Source: Bradyrhizobium amphicarpaeae
GTDB taxonomy: Bacteria > Pseudomonadota > Alphaproteobacteria > Rhizobiales > Xanthobacteraceae
DNA: 64,000 nt
NCBI RefSeq assembly: GCF_002266435.3
Contig: NZ_CP029426.2
Span: 6,602,001 to 6,666,000, forward strand
Reading direction: 5' to 3'
Below the pieces are notes generated by a model. It was not told the origin of the DNA, ran no database searches, and was given only the letters and a program-made list of their open reading frames with translations. The position numbers and the translations under genes are program-made. Positions 10,068-18,647 of this stretch are shown here, one piece after another; positions within the stretch are counted from its first letter, which is position 1; each line of letters opens with the position of its first letter.

Positions 10068-11396
10068 ATGGGAGAACCCATACGCCCCGCAGAACCTTCG
10101 AAATCCCTCAACTCCCCCTTCAGCATTTTCGTGAGCGGCCTCTTGGTCGCATTCACTCTCCTCGTCGGCATCGCGTGCATCATCGCTCTCGCCTCGACGC
10201 TGACGCAATCACGCATCCTCAGCCTGAACTTCGACGGAGTTCAGGCCAGCATATGGAAGCTGGATTCCGTGCGCCGCGACTGGAGTGAGTTGCGTGGCCG
10301 AAACCTCAAACAAACAGGGGCCCTCCAGGCGGCAACGACGGAGAAGCTCGAACTGAATGATCAGCAAGCTGCCGCGAGCCAGCGCCTAAATCAGTATAAA
10401 GAACAGCTCTTTGTAAGATTGGCTGAAATCGCGGCACGCATCAAAGAGACCGATGGTCCGCTGCATGACGCTATCGGCGGAGACGCCGATCTGAAAACGC
10501 GCGCGGCCGCCCTCGCCGCGGCCGAATCGCGTCTGCGGACGAACCTACCAGACCTGGGCCCTATTCTAGACAATTTCGGTAAGGAGCGGCAGCAGTATAG
10601 CGAGGCGCTAACGAAAATGAGCGACTTGGACTCGCAATCTTCCAGCTTGGCGCAGAAGCAGAAATATCTAGCCCAGGGCCTCCTCGAGATCGGCAAAAAT
10701 ATAGACGTAGTGTTCTCGCAAATAACGAAGAACGTCGACGCGCCGACGCACGCGAAGATCGAGAACGCGCTGTATGAGTTGGACCCATCTTCTGGTTGGT
10801 TCAGCCTGATCATCAATCGGTTCGTTATCTTGCAGCCAGACGTGCTCGCGCTAGTTCTAGTGGTCCTTATGGGACTACTCGGAAGCTCTCTCCAGATCTT
10901 GCACTCGTTGTTCAGAGCTCACAGGATTGAAAGCCCCGGCGACTACATCCTTCAACTCAGCGTCGGCGCAATTACCGCGCTAGTGATCTTCATCGTTGCG
11001 AAGGCCGGCGTGCCGATCATTGCTGATGCGTCGCGCCTTTCAGGTGATGCACCGATCAATCCCTACTTTGTATCTTTCCTGGCAATCATCTCCGGCTTGT
11101 TATCCGAGCAGGCGATCATTACGGTCCAGAATCAAGGTCGGCGGATCTTTGCCACAGGGAAAGCGGAGCCCGACCGTTGGGTTAGGGTCAGCTTGGATCC
11201 AACCCTGAATGACCAGAACCTTACGGTTGAACAGCTCGCCTCCTATCTCTCGGTGCCCACTGATGCCGCAAATTCCATCATTAAGGGAGAGAGTAAAGCG
11301 GATGCGGAACAGCAGAAAGCGATTGCCATCTTTCTTCGAAAGTCCGTTCGGGATCTTTTCACTGATATGCCGCCAGCGAATGTTTCAGATAGCTAG
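10068..11396 (+). CDS. Coiled-coil membrane protein with C-terminal Cro/C1-like domain, unknown
   Basis: I do not recognise this 442-residue protein as a family. It has an N-terminal transmembrane helix (about residues 20-42), then roughly 210 residues rich in Q, E, L and A with coiled-coil character (QQAAASQRLNQYKEQLF, SQSSSLAQKQKYLAQGL). Three hydrophobic helices follow at about 259-280, 293-312 and 333-350 (the last in FLAIISGLLSEQAI). The tail (385-433) reads LTVEQLASYLSVP, then IIKGESKADAEQQKAIAIFL and VRDLF, matching the spacing of XRE-type helix-turn-helix domains. Four membrane helices would leave that tail in the cytoplasm and the coiled coil outside. ATG 10068 is preferred (GCGGGG about 11 bases upstream); GTG 10047 is in frame. 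Codon use (ATA, CTA, AGA) is unlike flanking genes, suggesting transfer. Confidence 0.7.
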   Translation: MGEPIRPAEPSKSLNSPFSIFVSGLLVAFTLLVGIACIIALASTLTQSRILSLNFDGVQASIWKLDSVRRDWSELRGRNLKQTGALQAATTEKLELNDQQAAASQRLNQYKEQLFVRLAEIAARIKETDGPLHDAIGGDADLKTRAAALAAAESRLRTNLPDLGPILDNFGKERQQYSEALTKMSDLDSQSSSLAQKQKYLAQGLLEIGKNIDVVFSQITKNVDAPTHAKIENALYELDPSSGWFSLIINRFVILQPDVLALVLVVLMGLLGSSLQILHSLFRAHRIESPGDYILQLSVGAITALVIFIVAKAGVPIIADASRLSGDAPINPYFVSFLAIISGLLSEQAIITVQNQGRRIFATGKAEPDRWVRVSLDPTLNDQNLTVEQLASYLSVPTDAANSIIKGESKADAEQQKAIAIFLRKSVRDLFTDMPPANVSDS

Positions 11397-11408
11397 GCTC
11401 GACTTTCA

Positions 11409-11921
11409 ATGATTATGCGCACGGCTTTTCTCACCGCTATGTTTTTGCTATCCGGCCAGGCGGCTTTTACCGCTGACCTCGGAAACCGCTTTGAGTCGTT
11501 CGAAGCCATGCACGCGACTCCCTTCGGTTCACTATTTTTCGTCGAAGGCGTGGTTCATGATTGGGACATCCCGTCACAGCCGCGGTTCGTGCTCATTCAA
11601 GGCGAGGGCCAGATCAATCTGCCCGTTCAACAGGGAGGGTACTGCTTCGCCTTCAACCATTATCTTTCAACGGGCACTTTGAGTGTCTCTCGCACTTACC
11701 GAGCTCGCATACGCAAAACCCCCGCTAAAGGGAGCACGAGGCTTGATCTGTTTTCAGGTGAATACATCCCCACACCTGATATCGCTTCTTCGGCAGTTCC
11801 CAGTCTTTGCATCAACGGAATCGCAGATGTCAGACTTATTGAGATTCTGTTCAATTCGGAACGCACCAAAGATTTCAATAGGGCTATTTCATTCCAAATT
11901 GGAAGCACCACGCCTCCATAA
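11409..11921 (+). CDS. Small exported protein paired with the coiled-coil membrane protein
   Basis: This 170-residue protein begins with a clear signal peptide (MRTAFLTAMFLLSGQAAFTA; cleavage near A-D after residue 22). The mature part is beta-rich, with two cysteines (QGGYCFAF and SLCINGIAD) that could form a disulfide in the periplasm. No family is recognised. It starts 12 bases after the membrane-protein stop in the same low-GC patch, so the two are likely co-transcribed. If the coiled-coil segment of the first protein is periplasmic, the two could meet there; that is inference. No terminator is obvious after it. Confidence 0.65.
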   Translation: MIMRTAFLTAMFLLSGQAAFTADLGNRFESFEAMHATPFGSLFFVEGVVHDWDIPSQPRFVLIQGEGQINLPVQQGGYCFAFNHYLSTGTLSVSRTYRARIRKTPAKGSTRLDLFSGEYIPTPDIASSAVPSLCINGIADVRLIEILFNSERTKDFNRAISFQIGSTTPP

Positions 11922-12331
11922 GAAGAGCCCCTTCAGGCTTGTTGCGCCGAGCTGCACATTGCCTCCTCACCGCTCTCATGAGGCCGCGCCCTACGGAGGC
12001 AGAGGGCTAATCTGCGCACGGTGAGAATGGCGGTAACGTAACCATCTGCGGGTCGATGCTCGCACTCTATATGACACGGTCTTCCCGGCAGGGTGACGTG
12101 AAAGGGATCGGCGGCTGATTTCAGGTGATTTAGCTCCTCTCTTATTCGGATTATTTGGGAGCAAATTGCTGTTACGACGCTTCGGTCAAAGGCAGCGCCG
12201 GTCCATTTGCCAGGCGGAGTCTAGCTTCCCTCAAGCGGCAGAGCTGATGATGGCTCTCCCAGTATTCAATTCTAGACCGCCTGTTGAGTGCAGGAGTGCT
12301 GTCGGCAATGGAACTGAGCACGGCGCGCCCC
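11922..12331. other. Intergenic region, right margin of the low-GC patch
   Basis: These 410 bases contain only short frames without start signals or motifs. The sequence is mixed in composition and returns to high GC near 12300. I see no tRNA, integrase, transposase or terminal repeat that would define a mobile-element boundary. Confidence 0.45.
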
Positions 12332-12835
12332 TCACCTCTCCACCGGCGCCCCCGCCCCTCGATGATACCTGCTGGAAAAGAACACCAGCGGCGTGGTGTC
12401 GCCGTGGTCGCACGCGGAGACTTCGGCGATGATCAGCGTGTGGTCGCTGACATCGACGTGACGCGTGACCTCGCAGGCGAACCACGCGACGCATCCCGAC
12501 AGCCGCGGCAGACCGTCCACGATGTCGTAATCCGGGCTGGCGCCTGTGTTCGGCTGGCTGGCGAAATGCCGCGAGAGGTCGCGGCCATGATCAGGCAGGA
12601 CATTGACGCAATAACGGCCGGTGGCCGTGATCGCGCGGTGCATGCGGCCGGGCATCACGGACACCAGCACGGTCGGCGGCGACAGGCTGACGGTGACGAA
12701 GCTGTTCACGGTCATGCCGCAGGCGCGGCCATGCTCGTCCAGCGCGGTCAGCACTGCGACGCCGGTCGCAAAGCGCGACGCGGCCTCGCGGAACGCCGCC
12801 GGGTTGGCGCGTGACATCTCGGTTTCCGCTCGCAT
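12332..12835 (-). CDS. Flavin reductase, StyB/HpaC-like partner of the monooxygenase
   Basis: This 167-residue NAD(P)H:flavin oxidoreductase would supply reduced FAD to the monooxygenase encoded just upstream. It shows the split-barrel flavin reductase pattern: FREAASRFATGVAVLTA, GMTVNSFVTVSLSPPTVLVSV, then RYCVNVLPDHG, and the later ACEVTRHVDVSDHTLIIAEV with the histidine-rich end. It starts 6 bases after the stop of the large subunit, which indicates one operon. An in-frame ATG six codons later (MSRANPAAF) is an alternative start. Confidence 0.9.
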   Translation of the reverse strand: MRAETEMSRANPAAFREAASRFATGVAVLTALDEHGRACGMTVNSFVTVSLSPPTVLVSVMPGRMHRAITATGRYCVNVLPDHGRDLSRHFASQPNTGASPDYDIVDGLPRLSGCVAWFACEVTRHVDVSDHTLIIAEVSACDHGDTTPLVFFSSRYHRGAGAPVER

Positions 12836-12841
12836 CTGAAA

Positions 12842-14092
12842 TCACGCAATCGCCCTGACCGGCTCTGGCGGCGCCGCCATGCGCTCGATCCAGGCCTGGA
12901 TGCGCGAGGGCGTCGAGATGCGGTCCCATTGCCGGTCCGGATAGTTGAAATTCTCGGTGAACTCGTTCGCCAGCGCCGGGTTCTGGCTCATCGCGCCGAT
13001 CAGCATGCCCAACGCTTCCGTCGGCGGCTGCAGCATCACATTGGTCCAGCGCGAGGCCGCCAGCACGCGGTCCTGCCGCTTCAAGTCGATCTTCTCGCAC
13101 AGACGCGCATCACACGCCTCGGCATTGACGATCTCCTCGCCGAGCACAAAGGCCGCATAGGAGGCGACATTGGCGCCCTGCCCCATCATGGGATCGACGA
13201 TCGCATGAACGTCGCCGAGCGCGATCGCGCATTTACCGCCGTCGAATTCGACCATGGTGTTCCGCACCGTCGGGACGACGCCGCCCTGCAAGAGATCCTG
13301 CGGCTGCGCCAGGTCGAAGCGCGCGGTGTCGATGCGGTCGTAGGTCGTCGGGTGATGCTTCTCCAGCTTGCCCAGCAGCACCTTCAGGAAGTGCTTCGGG
13401 TTGTCGTCGTAGCTGAGCGTCGCCAGTTCCTCCAAGTCGCCGCCCGGCACGTTCTCCATCAGCAGCGCATTGGCGATGCCGCCGAAGGTGACGGTGGGAA
13501 TCACGATCATCTCACCATGCCCCGGCGAGACCGACAGCGTGACGTTCATGGGATCGGGCTGCCGTACACCGGTGTAAAGCCCCACGCACAGCCGCCGCTG
13601 CGGCTGCGAATAGGGCGTATGCTCCGGACGGTAGGTGAAGAGCTGGCCCAGCGGCCCCTTGCCGGTCGACACGACCAGGAGATCGAAGCGGGCGACCAGC
13701 GGACGGATGTCGCGCTCTTCGATGCGGCGGTATTCGATCCTGCCGCCGCGGCTCGCGAAGTCGTTCATCAACGCAGGCAGATAGATCCGGTAGTCGACGG
13801 CGCGGCTCGGCTTCGAGAAGTCGCCGCGAAAGCTCAGCGGCTGCGGGAAATTGAAGACGTGATCATGGTAATAATAATGGTCCTTCGGATCGGTCCAGTG
13901 ATTGACGCCGAGATAGTCCTCACGCGCGATTGTCACATGGTGATGTGCGACCGTGTTGATGAGCCTGATGTCGCGGTAATCCTCGGGCGGCCGGTCGGTG
14001 ATGACAGTGGCGTCCACGCCGTGCTTTTGCAGATAAAGCGCGAGATGCAGCCCGGCGATGCCGGCGCCGACGATTCCGATGTTGTGTGCCAA
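12842..14092 (-). CDS. Styrene/indole monooxygenase large subunit (StyA-like)
   Basis: This 416-residue FAD-dependent epoxidase acts with the adjacent reductase. The length and sequence closely follow StyA. It has an N-terminal GxGxxG in IGIVGAGIAGLHLALYL (residues 5-21), then INTVAHHHVTIARE, KPSRAVDYRIYLPALM, LLVVSTGKGPLGQLF, SVSPGHGEMIVIPT, LQGGVVPTVR and a GDVHAIVDPMMGQGANVASY FAD-binding motif. The end carries NFNYPDRQWDR, as in StyA. Styrene, indole or another vinyl-aromatic is the expected type of substrate, but no phenylacetate-pathway genes are nearby, so its physiological role is open. It is divergent from the LysR gene. Confidence 0.9.
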   Translation of the reverse strand: MAHNIGIVGAGIAGLHLALYLQKHGVDATVITDRPPEDYRDIRLINTVAHHHVTIAREDYLGVNHWTDPKDHYYYHDHVFNFPQPLSFRGDFSKPSRAVDYRIYLPALMNDFASRGGRIEYRRIEERDIRPLVARFDLLVVSTGKGPLGQLFTYRPEHTPYSQPQRRLCVGLYTGVRQPDPMNVTLSVSPGHGEMIVIPTVTFGGIANALLMENVPGGDLEELATLSYDDNPKHFLKVLLGKLEKHHPTTYDRIDTARFDLAQPQDLLQGGVVPTVRNTMVEFDGGKCAIALGDVHAIVDPMMGQGANVASYAAFVLGEEIVNAEACDARLCEKIDLKRQDRVLAASRWTNVMLQPPTEALGMLIGAMSQNPALANEFTENFNYPDRQWDRISTPSRIQAWIERMAAPPEPVRAIA

Positions 14093-14156
14093 TGTCGTCT
14101 CCTCCCCTGATGGCTTGTTTTGAGGAAGCCTAACGGTCGGCCGTGTTGCACACTAC

Positions 14157-14194
14157 GGAATAACCGGGATATGATTTATTCCGGATCGGAATAA
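14157..14194. promoter_or_regulatory. LysR-type operator candidate between styA-like gene and LysR gene
   Basis: GGAATAA (14157-14163) and TTATTCC (14176-14182) form an exact inverted repeat with a 12-base spacer. A third copy of GGAATAA follows at 14188-14194, just before the LysR start at 14199. Repeated half-sites in a divergent promoter are typical for LysR control of the opposite gene and of itself. Binding is inferred. Confidence 0.6.
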
Positions 14195-14198
14195 GATC

Positions 14199-15128
14199 AT
14201 GGACCGGATCGACTGCCTGCGCGCCTTCGTTCGCACCCTCGAGGGCGGCAGCTTCTCGGCGGCGGCCAAGGAGCTCGGAATCGGCCAGCCCGCGATCAGC
14301 AAGCGCATCGCGATGCTGGAGAGCGAGTTCGGCACGCAGCTGTTCTTGCGCACGACCCGCACGCTCAAGCCGACGGCCGAGGCGCAGCGGATCTACGAGC
14401 TCGCGCGCCAGATCCTCGGCAGCTTCGACATGGCGCGGTCGAGTATCGAAGAAGCCGCGCCCCGTCCCACGGGCACGCTCCGGATCGGCGTGCCGTCGTC
14501 GTTCGGACGGCGCTACATGATGCCCATCATCGCAGAATATGTGCGGAATTATCCGGAGGTGAGGGTCGACATCCGCTTCAGCGAGCGGTTCGTGAACCTG
14601 GTGGAAGAAGGCATCGAACTGGCCTTGCGGATCGGACATCTGGAGGCGAGCACGCTGGTCGCCCGCCGGCTCGGCACCGTGCAGCGCCATTTGGTTGCGA
14701 CACCCACCTATCTGCACGGCCGCCCGCTGCCGCGGACGCCTGACGATCTCGCCTCGCATCAATGCATCGTCTATTCCAGGATGTCGCCGGCGCACCAATG
14801 GGCGTTCGAATCCGAACACGGCCGTCACGTCGCATCGATCAACGGCCCCATCCATGTCGACGATGCCGATGCGATGCAGGAGGCGACGATGCATCATCTC
14901 GGCATCGCCATCCTGCCCGAATGGAATGCCGCGGACGGCCTTCGCAGCGGCGAGCTCGAGCATGTGCTTGCGGACTACAGCATCGCCGCGCTGCCGCTGC
15001 ACGCGGTCTATCCGGAGACGCACTGGATGTCGCCACGGGCGCGAAGCTTTCTGAACCTGCTGGTCGAGCGCGCCGAGTGTTTTACGGGTGCCTCGTCAGA
15101 AGGCACGGGCCTCCGTGCCGGTGGTTGA
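14199..15128 (+). CDS. LysR family transcriptional regulator of the monooxygenase operon
   Basis: This 309-residue regulator has the LysR helix-turn-helix at residues 1-60 (MDRIDCLRAFVRTLEGGSFS, AAKELGIGQPAISKRIAMLE) and a full PBP2-type effector domain (GTLRIGVPSSFGRRYMMPII, IELALRIGHLEASTLVARRLG). It is divergent from the StyA-like gene with only 106 bases between them, so it is the likely activator or repressor of that operon. The effector is unknown; an aromatic compound is a reasonable guess. Confidence 0.9.
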   Translation: MDRIDCLRAFVRTLEGGSFSAAAKELGIGQPAISKRIAMLESEFGTQLFLRTTRTLKPTAEAQRIYELARQILGSFDMARSSIEEAAPRPTGTLRIGVPSSFGRRYMMPIIAEYVRNYPEVRVDIRFSERFVNLVEEGIELALRIGHLEASTLVARRLGTVQRHLVATPTYLHGRPLPRTPDDLASHQCIVYSRMSPAHQWAFESEHGRHVASINGPIHVDDADAMQEATMHHLGIAILPEWNAADGLRSGELEHVLADYSIAALPLHAVYPETHWMSPRARSFLNLLVERAECFTGASSEGTGLRAGG

Positions 15129-15149
15129 CGCCGCCCCTCCCGGTATTAA

Positions 15150-16181
15150 ATGACGTCCATGAAGAAAATCGGATTTCTATCCTTCGGACACTGGACCCCC
15201 TCGCCGCAATCGCAGACCCGCTCGGCGGCCGACACGTTGCTGCAATCGATCGAGCTCGCGGTCGCGGCCGAGCAGCTGGGCGCGGACGGCGCCTATTTCC
15301 GCGTGCACCATTTCGCGCGACAGCTGGCCTCGCCGTTCCCGCTGCTCGCGGCCGTCGGCGCCAGGACCAGCAAGATCGAGATCGGCACCGCCGTGATCGA
15401 CATGCGCTACGAGAACCCGCTCTACATGGCGGAGGACGCCGGCAGCGCCGATCTCATTGCCGGCGGCCGGCTGCAGCTCGGCATCAGCCGCGGCTCGCCC
15501 GAGCAGGTGATCGACGGCTGGCGCTATTTCGGCTACCAGCCGGCCGAGGGCGAGAGCGATGCCGACATGGGCCGGCGCCACGCCGAGGTGTTTCTCGACA
15601 TCCTGCGCGGCGAAGGTTTTGCGAAACCCAATCCGCAGCCGATGTTTCCGAACCCGCCGGGACTGTTGCGCCTCGAGCCGCATGCGCAGGGGCTGCGCGA
15701 GCGGATCTGGTGGGGCGCCGGCTCGAACGCCACCGCGGTGTGGGCGGCGAAGCTCGGCATGAATTTGCAGAGCTCGACGCTGAAGAACGACGAGACCGGC
15801 GAAGCCTTTCACGTGCAGCAGGCCGCGCAGATCCGCGCCTATCGCGCGGCGTGGAAGGAAGCCGGCCACGGCCGCGAGCCCCGCGTCTCCGTCAGCCGCA
15901 GCATCTTCGCGCTGGTCGACGATCGCGACCGCGCCTATTTCGGCCGGGAGCGCGGGGGCGAGGACCAGATCGGCTTCATTGATCCGCAGACCCGGGCGAT
16001 CTTCGGCCGGAGCTATGCCGCCGAGCCCGATGCGCTGATCGAGCAGTTGCGACAGGATGAGGCGATTGCGGAAGCCGACACGCTGTTGCTGACGATCCCG
16101 AACCAGCTCGGGGTCGATTACTGCGCGCATGCGATCGAGGCGATCCTGAAGCACGTCGCGCCGGCGCTGGGATGGCGGTGA
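15150..16181 (+). CDS. LLM class flavin-dependent oxidoreductase
   Basis: This is a 343-residue TIM-barrel luciferase-like protein using FMN or F420-type flavin. Typical segments are KIGFLSFGHWTP near the start, DGAYFRVHHFARQLASPFPL, KIEIGTAVIDMRYENPLYMAED, GGRLQLGISRGSPEQVIDGW and WWGAGSNATAVWAAKLGMN. It starts 21 bases after the LysR stop, so it may be transcribed with the regulator. The substrate cannot be told. A second ATG at 15159 gives a start (MKKIGF) that is equally plausible. Confidence 0.88.
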   Translation: MTSMKKIGFLSFGHWTPSPQSQTRSAADTLLQSIELAVAAEQLGADGAYFRVHHFARQLASPFPLLAAVGARTSKIEIGTAVIDMRYENPLYMAEDAGSADLIAGGRLQLGISRGSPEQVIDGWRYFGYQPAEGESDADMGRRHAEVFLDILRGEGFAKPNPQPMFPNPPGLLRLEPHAQGLRERIWWGAGSNATAVWAAKLGMNLQSSTLKNDETGEAFHVQQAAQIRAYRAAWKEAGHGREPRVSVSRSIFALVDDRDRAYFGRERGGEDQIGFIDPQTRAIFGRSYAAEPDALIEQLRQDEAIAEADTLLLTIPNQLGVDYCAHAIEAILKHVAPALGWR

Positions 16182-16224
16182 GATAAAGCGGCCGTTTCGC
16201 GCAGCTCCACCTTCCCGATTCGAT

Positions 16225-16680
16225 TCAGCCGCCGCCCAGGCTGTGGCTGATGCGCGTCACGACGCGGTCCCATTGCCGCTTTTCGGCCGCCGGGTAATTG
16301 ATCAACACGCAGTGCACATAGCTGCGCGAGAAATTGCAGCGGTCGTACCATATCTTGTCGCGCTTGATGCTGGAGACGACGAAGAACTTCGGGGTCACAC
16401 GCTTGTAGATGATGCCGGACGGCGGCCCCTTCCTGGCCAGGAACGCGGCCGGCGAGAGACCTTCGCCGTTGGAAACGGCCTGTACGGTGAGATCGGCCCG
16501 TCCGTCGGCGGTGCGGAACTGCTGACCGTACCCGTCGGGCTTGCCGGCCGTCTCGGTAAAGAGCGAGGCGGGAATGTCCACCGATGTTCCGGCCTCGGGG
16601 ATGCGGTAGGTCGTCCAGCTTTCTGCCTGAGCGGCAACCGACGTGGCCAGCATCGTGACAATGGCAGCGAAGGTCCTCAT
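16225..16680 (-). CDS. Exported protein of unknown function (151 aa)
   Basis: The N terminus is a standard signal peptide (MRTFAAIVTMLATSVAAQA, cleavage after AQA). The mature protein of about 130 residues has YRIPEAGTSVDIPASLF, GQQFRTADGRADLTVQAVSN, SGIIYKRVTPKFFVVSS and a cysteine pair in DRCNFSRSYVHCV that may form a disulfide. I have seen proteins of this pattern in many Bradyrhizobiaceae but know no function. A short gene follows upstream on the same strand after 10 bases. Confidence 0.72.
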   Translation of the reverse strand: MRTFAAIVTMLATSVAAQAESWTTYRIPEAGTSVDIPASLFTETAGKPDGYGQQFRTADGRADLTVQAVSNGEGLSPAAFLARKGPPSGIIYKRVTPKFFVVSSIKRDKIWYDRCNFSRSYVHCVLINYPAAEKRQWDRVVTRISHSLGGG

Positions 16681-16690
16681 GTCCGCCTCA

Positions 16691-16912
16691 TCACTCGCGC
16701 GGCATCAGTTGAAGCTCCAGAAGGGCGATCCGCTTCATGTCGACGATGTTCCGCTCACCCTCACCGGCGGTGCGCAGGATGGATTCGGCGAGCACATTGA
16801 CGTGCGAGGCATGCACGGGCTCCGGCAGGCTCGCAACCGCAACTTTCAGAGCGCCCGTCATGATCTCAATGACCTCGGGGGAGAATGCCGCGTTGGAAAA
16901 ATTCTTCATCAC
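16691..16912 (-). CDS. Small conserved-looking protein (73 aa), unknown
   Basis: This 73-residue soluble peptide begins MMKNFSNAAFSPEVIEIM and carries mostly helical sequence (ALKVAVASLPEP, HVNVLAESILRTAGEGERN). The pattern of a helix, a PEPVHASHV turn and a second helix resembles short uncharacterised proteins common in rhizobia. It is 10 bases upstream of the exported-protein gene on the same strand and may be co-transcribed with it. No function can be assigned. Confidence 0.6.
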   Translation of the reverse strand: MMKNFSNAAFSPEVIEIMTGALKVAVASLPEPVHASHVNVLAESILRTAGEGERNIVDMKRIALLELQLMPRE

Positions 16913-17004
16913 GAAAACCCGGCTGCCGTGCGCCCTGCAGCATCAACGCCCGGCAAAACCGGGGGTTCCCGCGACGGTGGGACGGATCGGCGCGACGGGC
17001 GCGG

Positions 17005-18564
17005 TTAGGCTGCGGAGGGGTAGTGCGTGAGCTGCTCGAAATCCGTCTCCTCGCTCGCAACGGCCTGCATTCTCACGTGATTGCCGATGACGAGGCCGGT
17101 GAGCGAGAGCATGAGCCCCAACGCGAGCGGCGCGAACAAGGCCTCTTCCTGGAACAATCCGTTGAGCAGCACGACCATGACGCCGAAGCCGGCGAGACCC
17201 TGCGTCAGATAGCCTGACGACGCGTAGAGGCGCCAGGCCTTGAGGGCCATCGCGAAATAGAAGGCCAGCGGGACGAAGGCGCCGACGCCCATCTGATACA
17301 GGAGAACGCCGATCGCGCTCTCGACCGCGCCGTCGATCGTCCCCGCGGCCTGCGCGGCGCTCCAGTCGATGGAGAAATAGCTATCCGCCAGATTGCCGCC
17401 GATGCCGAGACCGCGGCCGAAGGGGTTCTGCACGAATCCGTCCAGACCACCCATCAGCCCGATCACGTGATAATCGCCGATCTGCAGTCCGAGGCGGATC
17501 GCCAGAATCGCAAAGGCGATCATGCCGAGGAAGCCGAGCAACAACGTCACCACGGCGCCGATCAGGCGTGTCCCGATCCAGGCTGCGACCACGAAGATGA
17601 CCGTGATGAGCGCGCCCTTCACACTGCAGAAGACCAGCAGCGGCAACGCCGCGAGAGCCAGCAGCGGCCGCCCGACCGAAAACAGGAACAAGGTGAGAAA
17701 GCCGAGCCCGTAGGCGAAGCTGATCGGGTGCATGTTCGGGCCGTTGATGCGCAGCATCTTCGACAGGCCGAATCCTTCGAGCAGCGGCGTGTTCAGGAAG
17801 TCGAAGCTGAAGCGGTCCTTGAGGTCGACAGGCACGTTGCCGGTCTTGCGCATCTGCGCTTCCCACGTGCCCGAATGGGTGGCCTTTAGCTCGTCGAATC
17901 CCCAGAAGGTATAACTGTTGGTGATGGCCAGCCAGAAATCGCGGAAGACGAGTTCGACATAGCCGCACAGCAGAATGATGACCGCGAGCGTCACCAGGAA
18001 CGGCGTGATGCGCACCTCGTAGGTTGCGGCAGTCAGAAGCGAGAGCTGGAACAGGAACAGCGGCAGCACGATATTGCGCAGATAGACCGCCGCCGGCTGT
18101 CCGTCCTGGACGAAGCCGATCGCGAAATACAGCGACACCACGGCGAGGGTGACGACACCCCAGCGCATGATCCGGTTCACCTCAGCCGATTGTTTTCGCT
18201 GGCCCACCACGTAGAGGCCGAACGTCGCCAGCCACATCACCGAGCAAACGAGGAAATTGTAGCCCTTGATGAAGTCGAGATCGGACGGCAGCGGCACCAG
18301 CGGCGACAGGATCGAGACGAACAGGTTCTGGAAGAACAGCACGAAGATCGCGATGGCCGGTGCGTAGGTCGGCACCGCCAGCACGATGGCGATGCCGACG
18401 AGGACCTCGACGACGATGCCGAGAGCCGGATGGGCCAGATGCAGGACAGGCGCAAAGCCGATCGTTGCCACGGCGATGCAGAACGTCGTGGCCAGCTCGC
18501 GCCAGGCCGGCGAAGATGTCCCCGCCTGCACACACTGATCCTGGGTCAAGTCCCCGGCGCTCAT
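17005..18564 (-). CDS. Wzy/O-antigen-ligase-like polysaccharide polymerase
   Basis: This 519-residue inner-membrane protein has about 12 hydrophobic segments and a large loop in the middle (NSYTFWGFDELKATHSG to LSKMLRINGPNMHPISFAYG). That layout and the later NPFGRGLGIGGNLADSYFS motif fit the Wzy polymerase / WaaL ligase superfamily. In this group the loop near the C-terminal half is the catalytic, periplasmic one. It is the third gene of a leftward unit after the Wzz-like and GH5 genes, so assembly of an exported polysaccharide is likely. Confidence 0.75.
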   Translation of the reverse strand: MSAGDLTQDQCVQAGTSSPAWRELATTFCIAVATIGFAPVLHLAHPALGIVVEVLVGIAIVLAVPTYAPAIAIFVLFFQNLFVSILSPLVPLPSDLDFIKGYNFLVCSVMWLATFGLYVVGQRKQSAEVNRIMRWGVVTLAVVSLYFAIGFVQDGQPAAVYLRNIVLPLFLFQLSLLTAATYEVRITPFLVTLAVIILLCGYVELVFRDFWLAITNSYTFWGFDELKATHSGTWEAQMRKTGNVPVDLKDRFSFDFLNTPLLEGFGLSKMLRINGPNMHPISFAYGLGFLTLFLFSVGRPLLALAALPLLVFCSVKGALITVIFVVAAWIGTRLIGAVVTLLLGFLGMIAFAILAIRLGLQIGDYHVIGLMGGLDGFVQNPFGRGLGIGGNLADSYFSIDWSAAQAAGTIDGAVESAIGVLLYQMGVGAFVPLAFYFAMALKAWRLYASSGYLTQGLAGFGVMVVLLNGLFQEEALFAPLALGLMLSLTGLVIGNHVRMQAVASEETDFEQLTHYPSAA

Positions 18565-18647
18565 CGATCGTCCTTTGGCATCGCGCGGCGATCACGATAG
18601 CGGGCCGCTGTGTAAGGATGCGTTAACGATCGCGAACCGGCGCGACG

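Noticed and set aside
9713..12331. Prophage or integrative element at the low-GC patch
   Set aside because: No integrase, transposase, terminal repeat or tRNA attachment site is visible at either margin.
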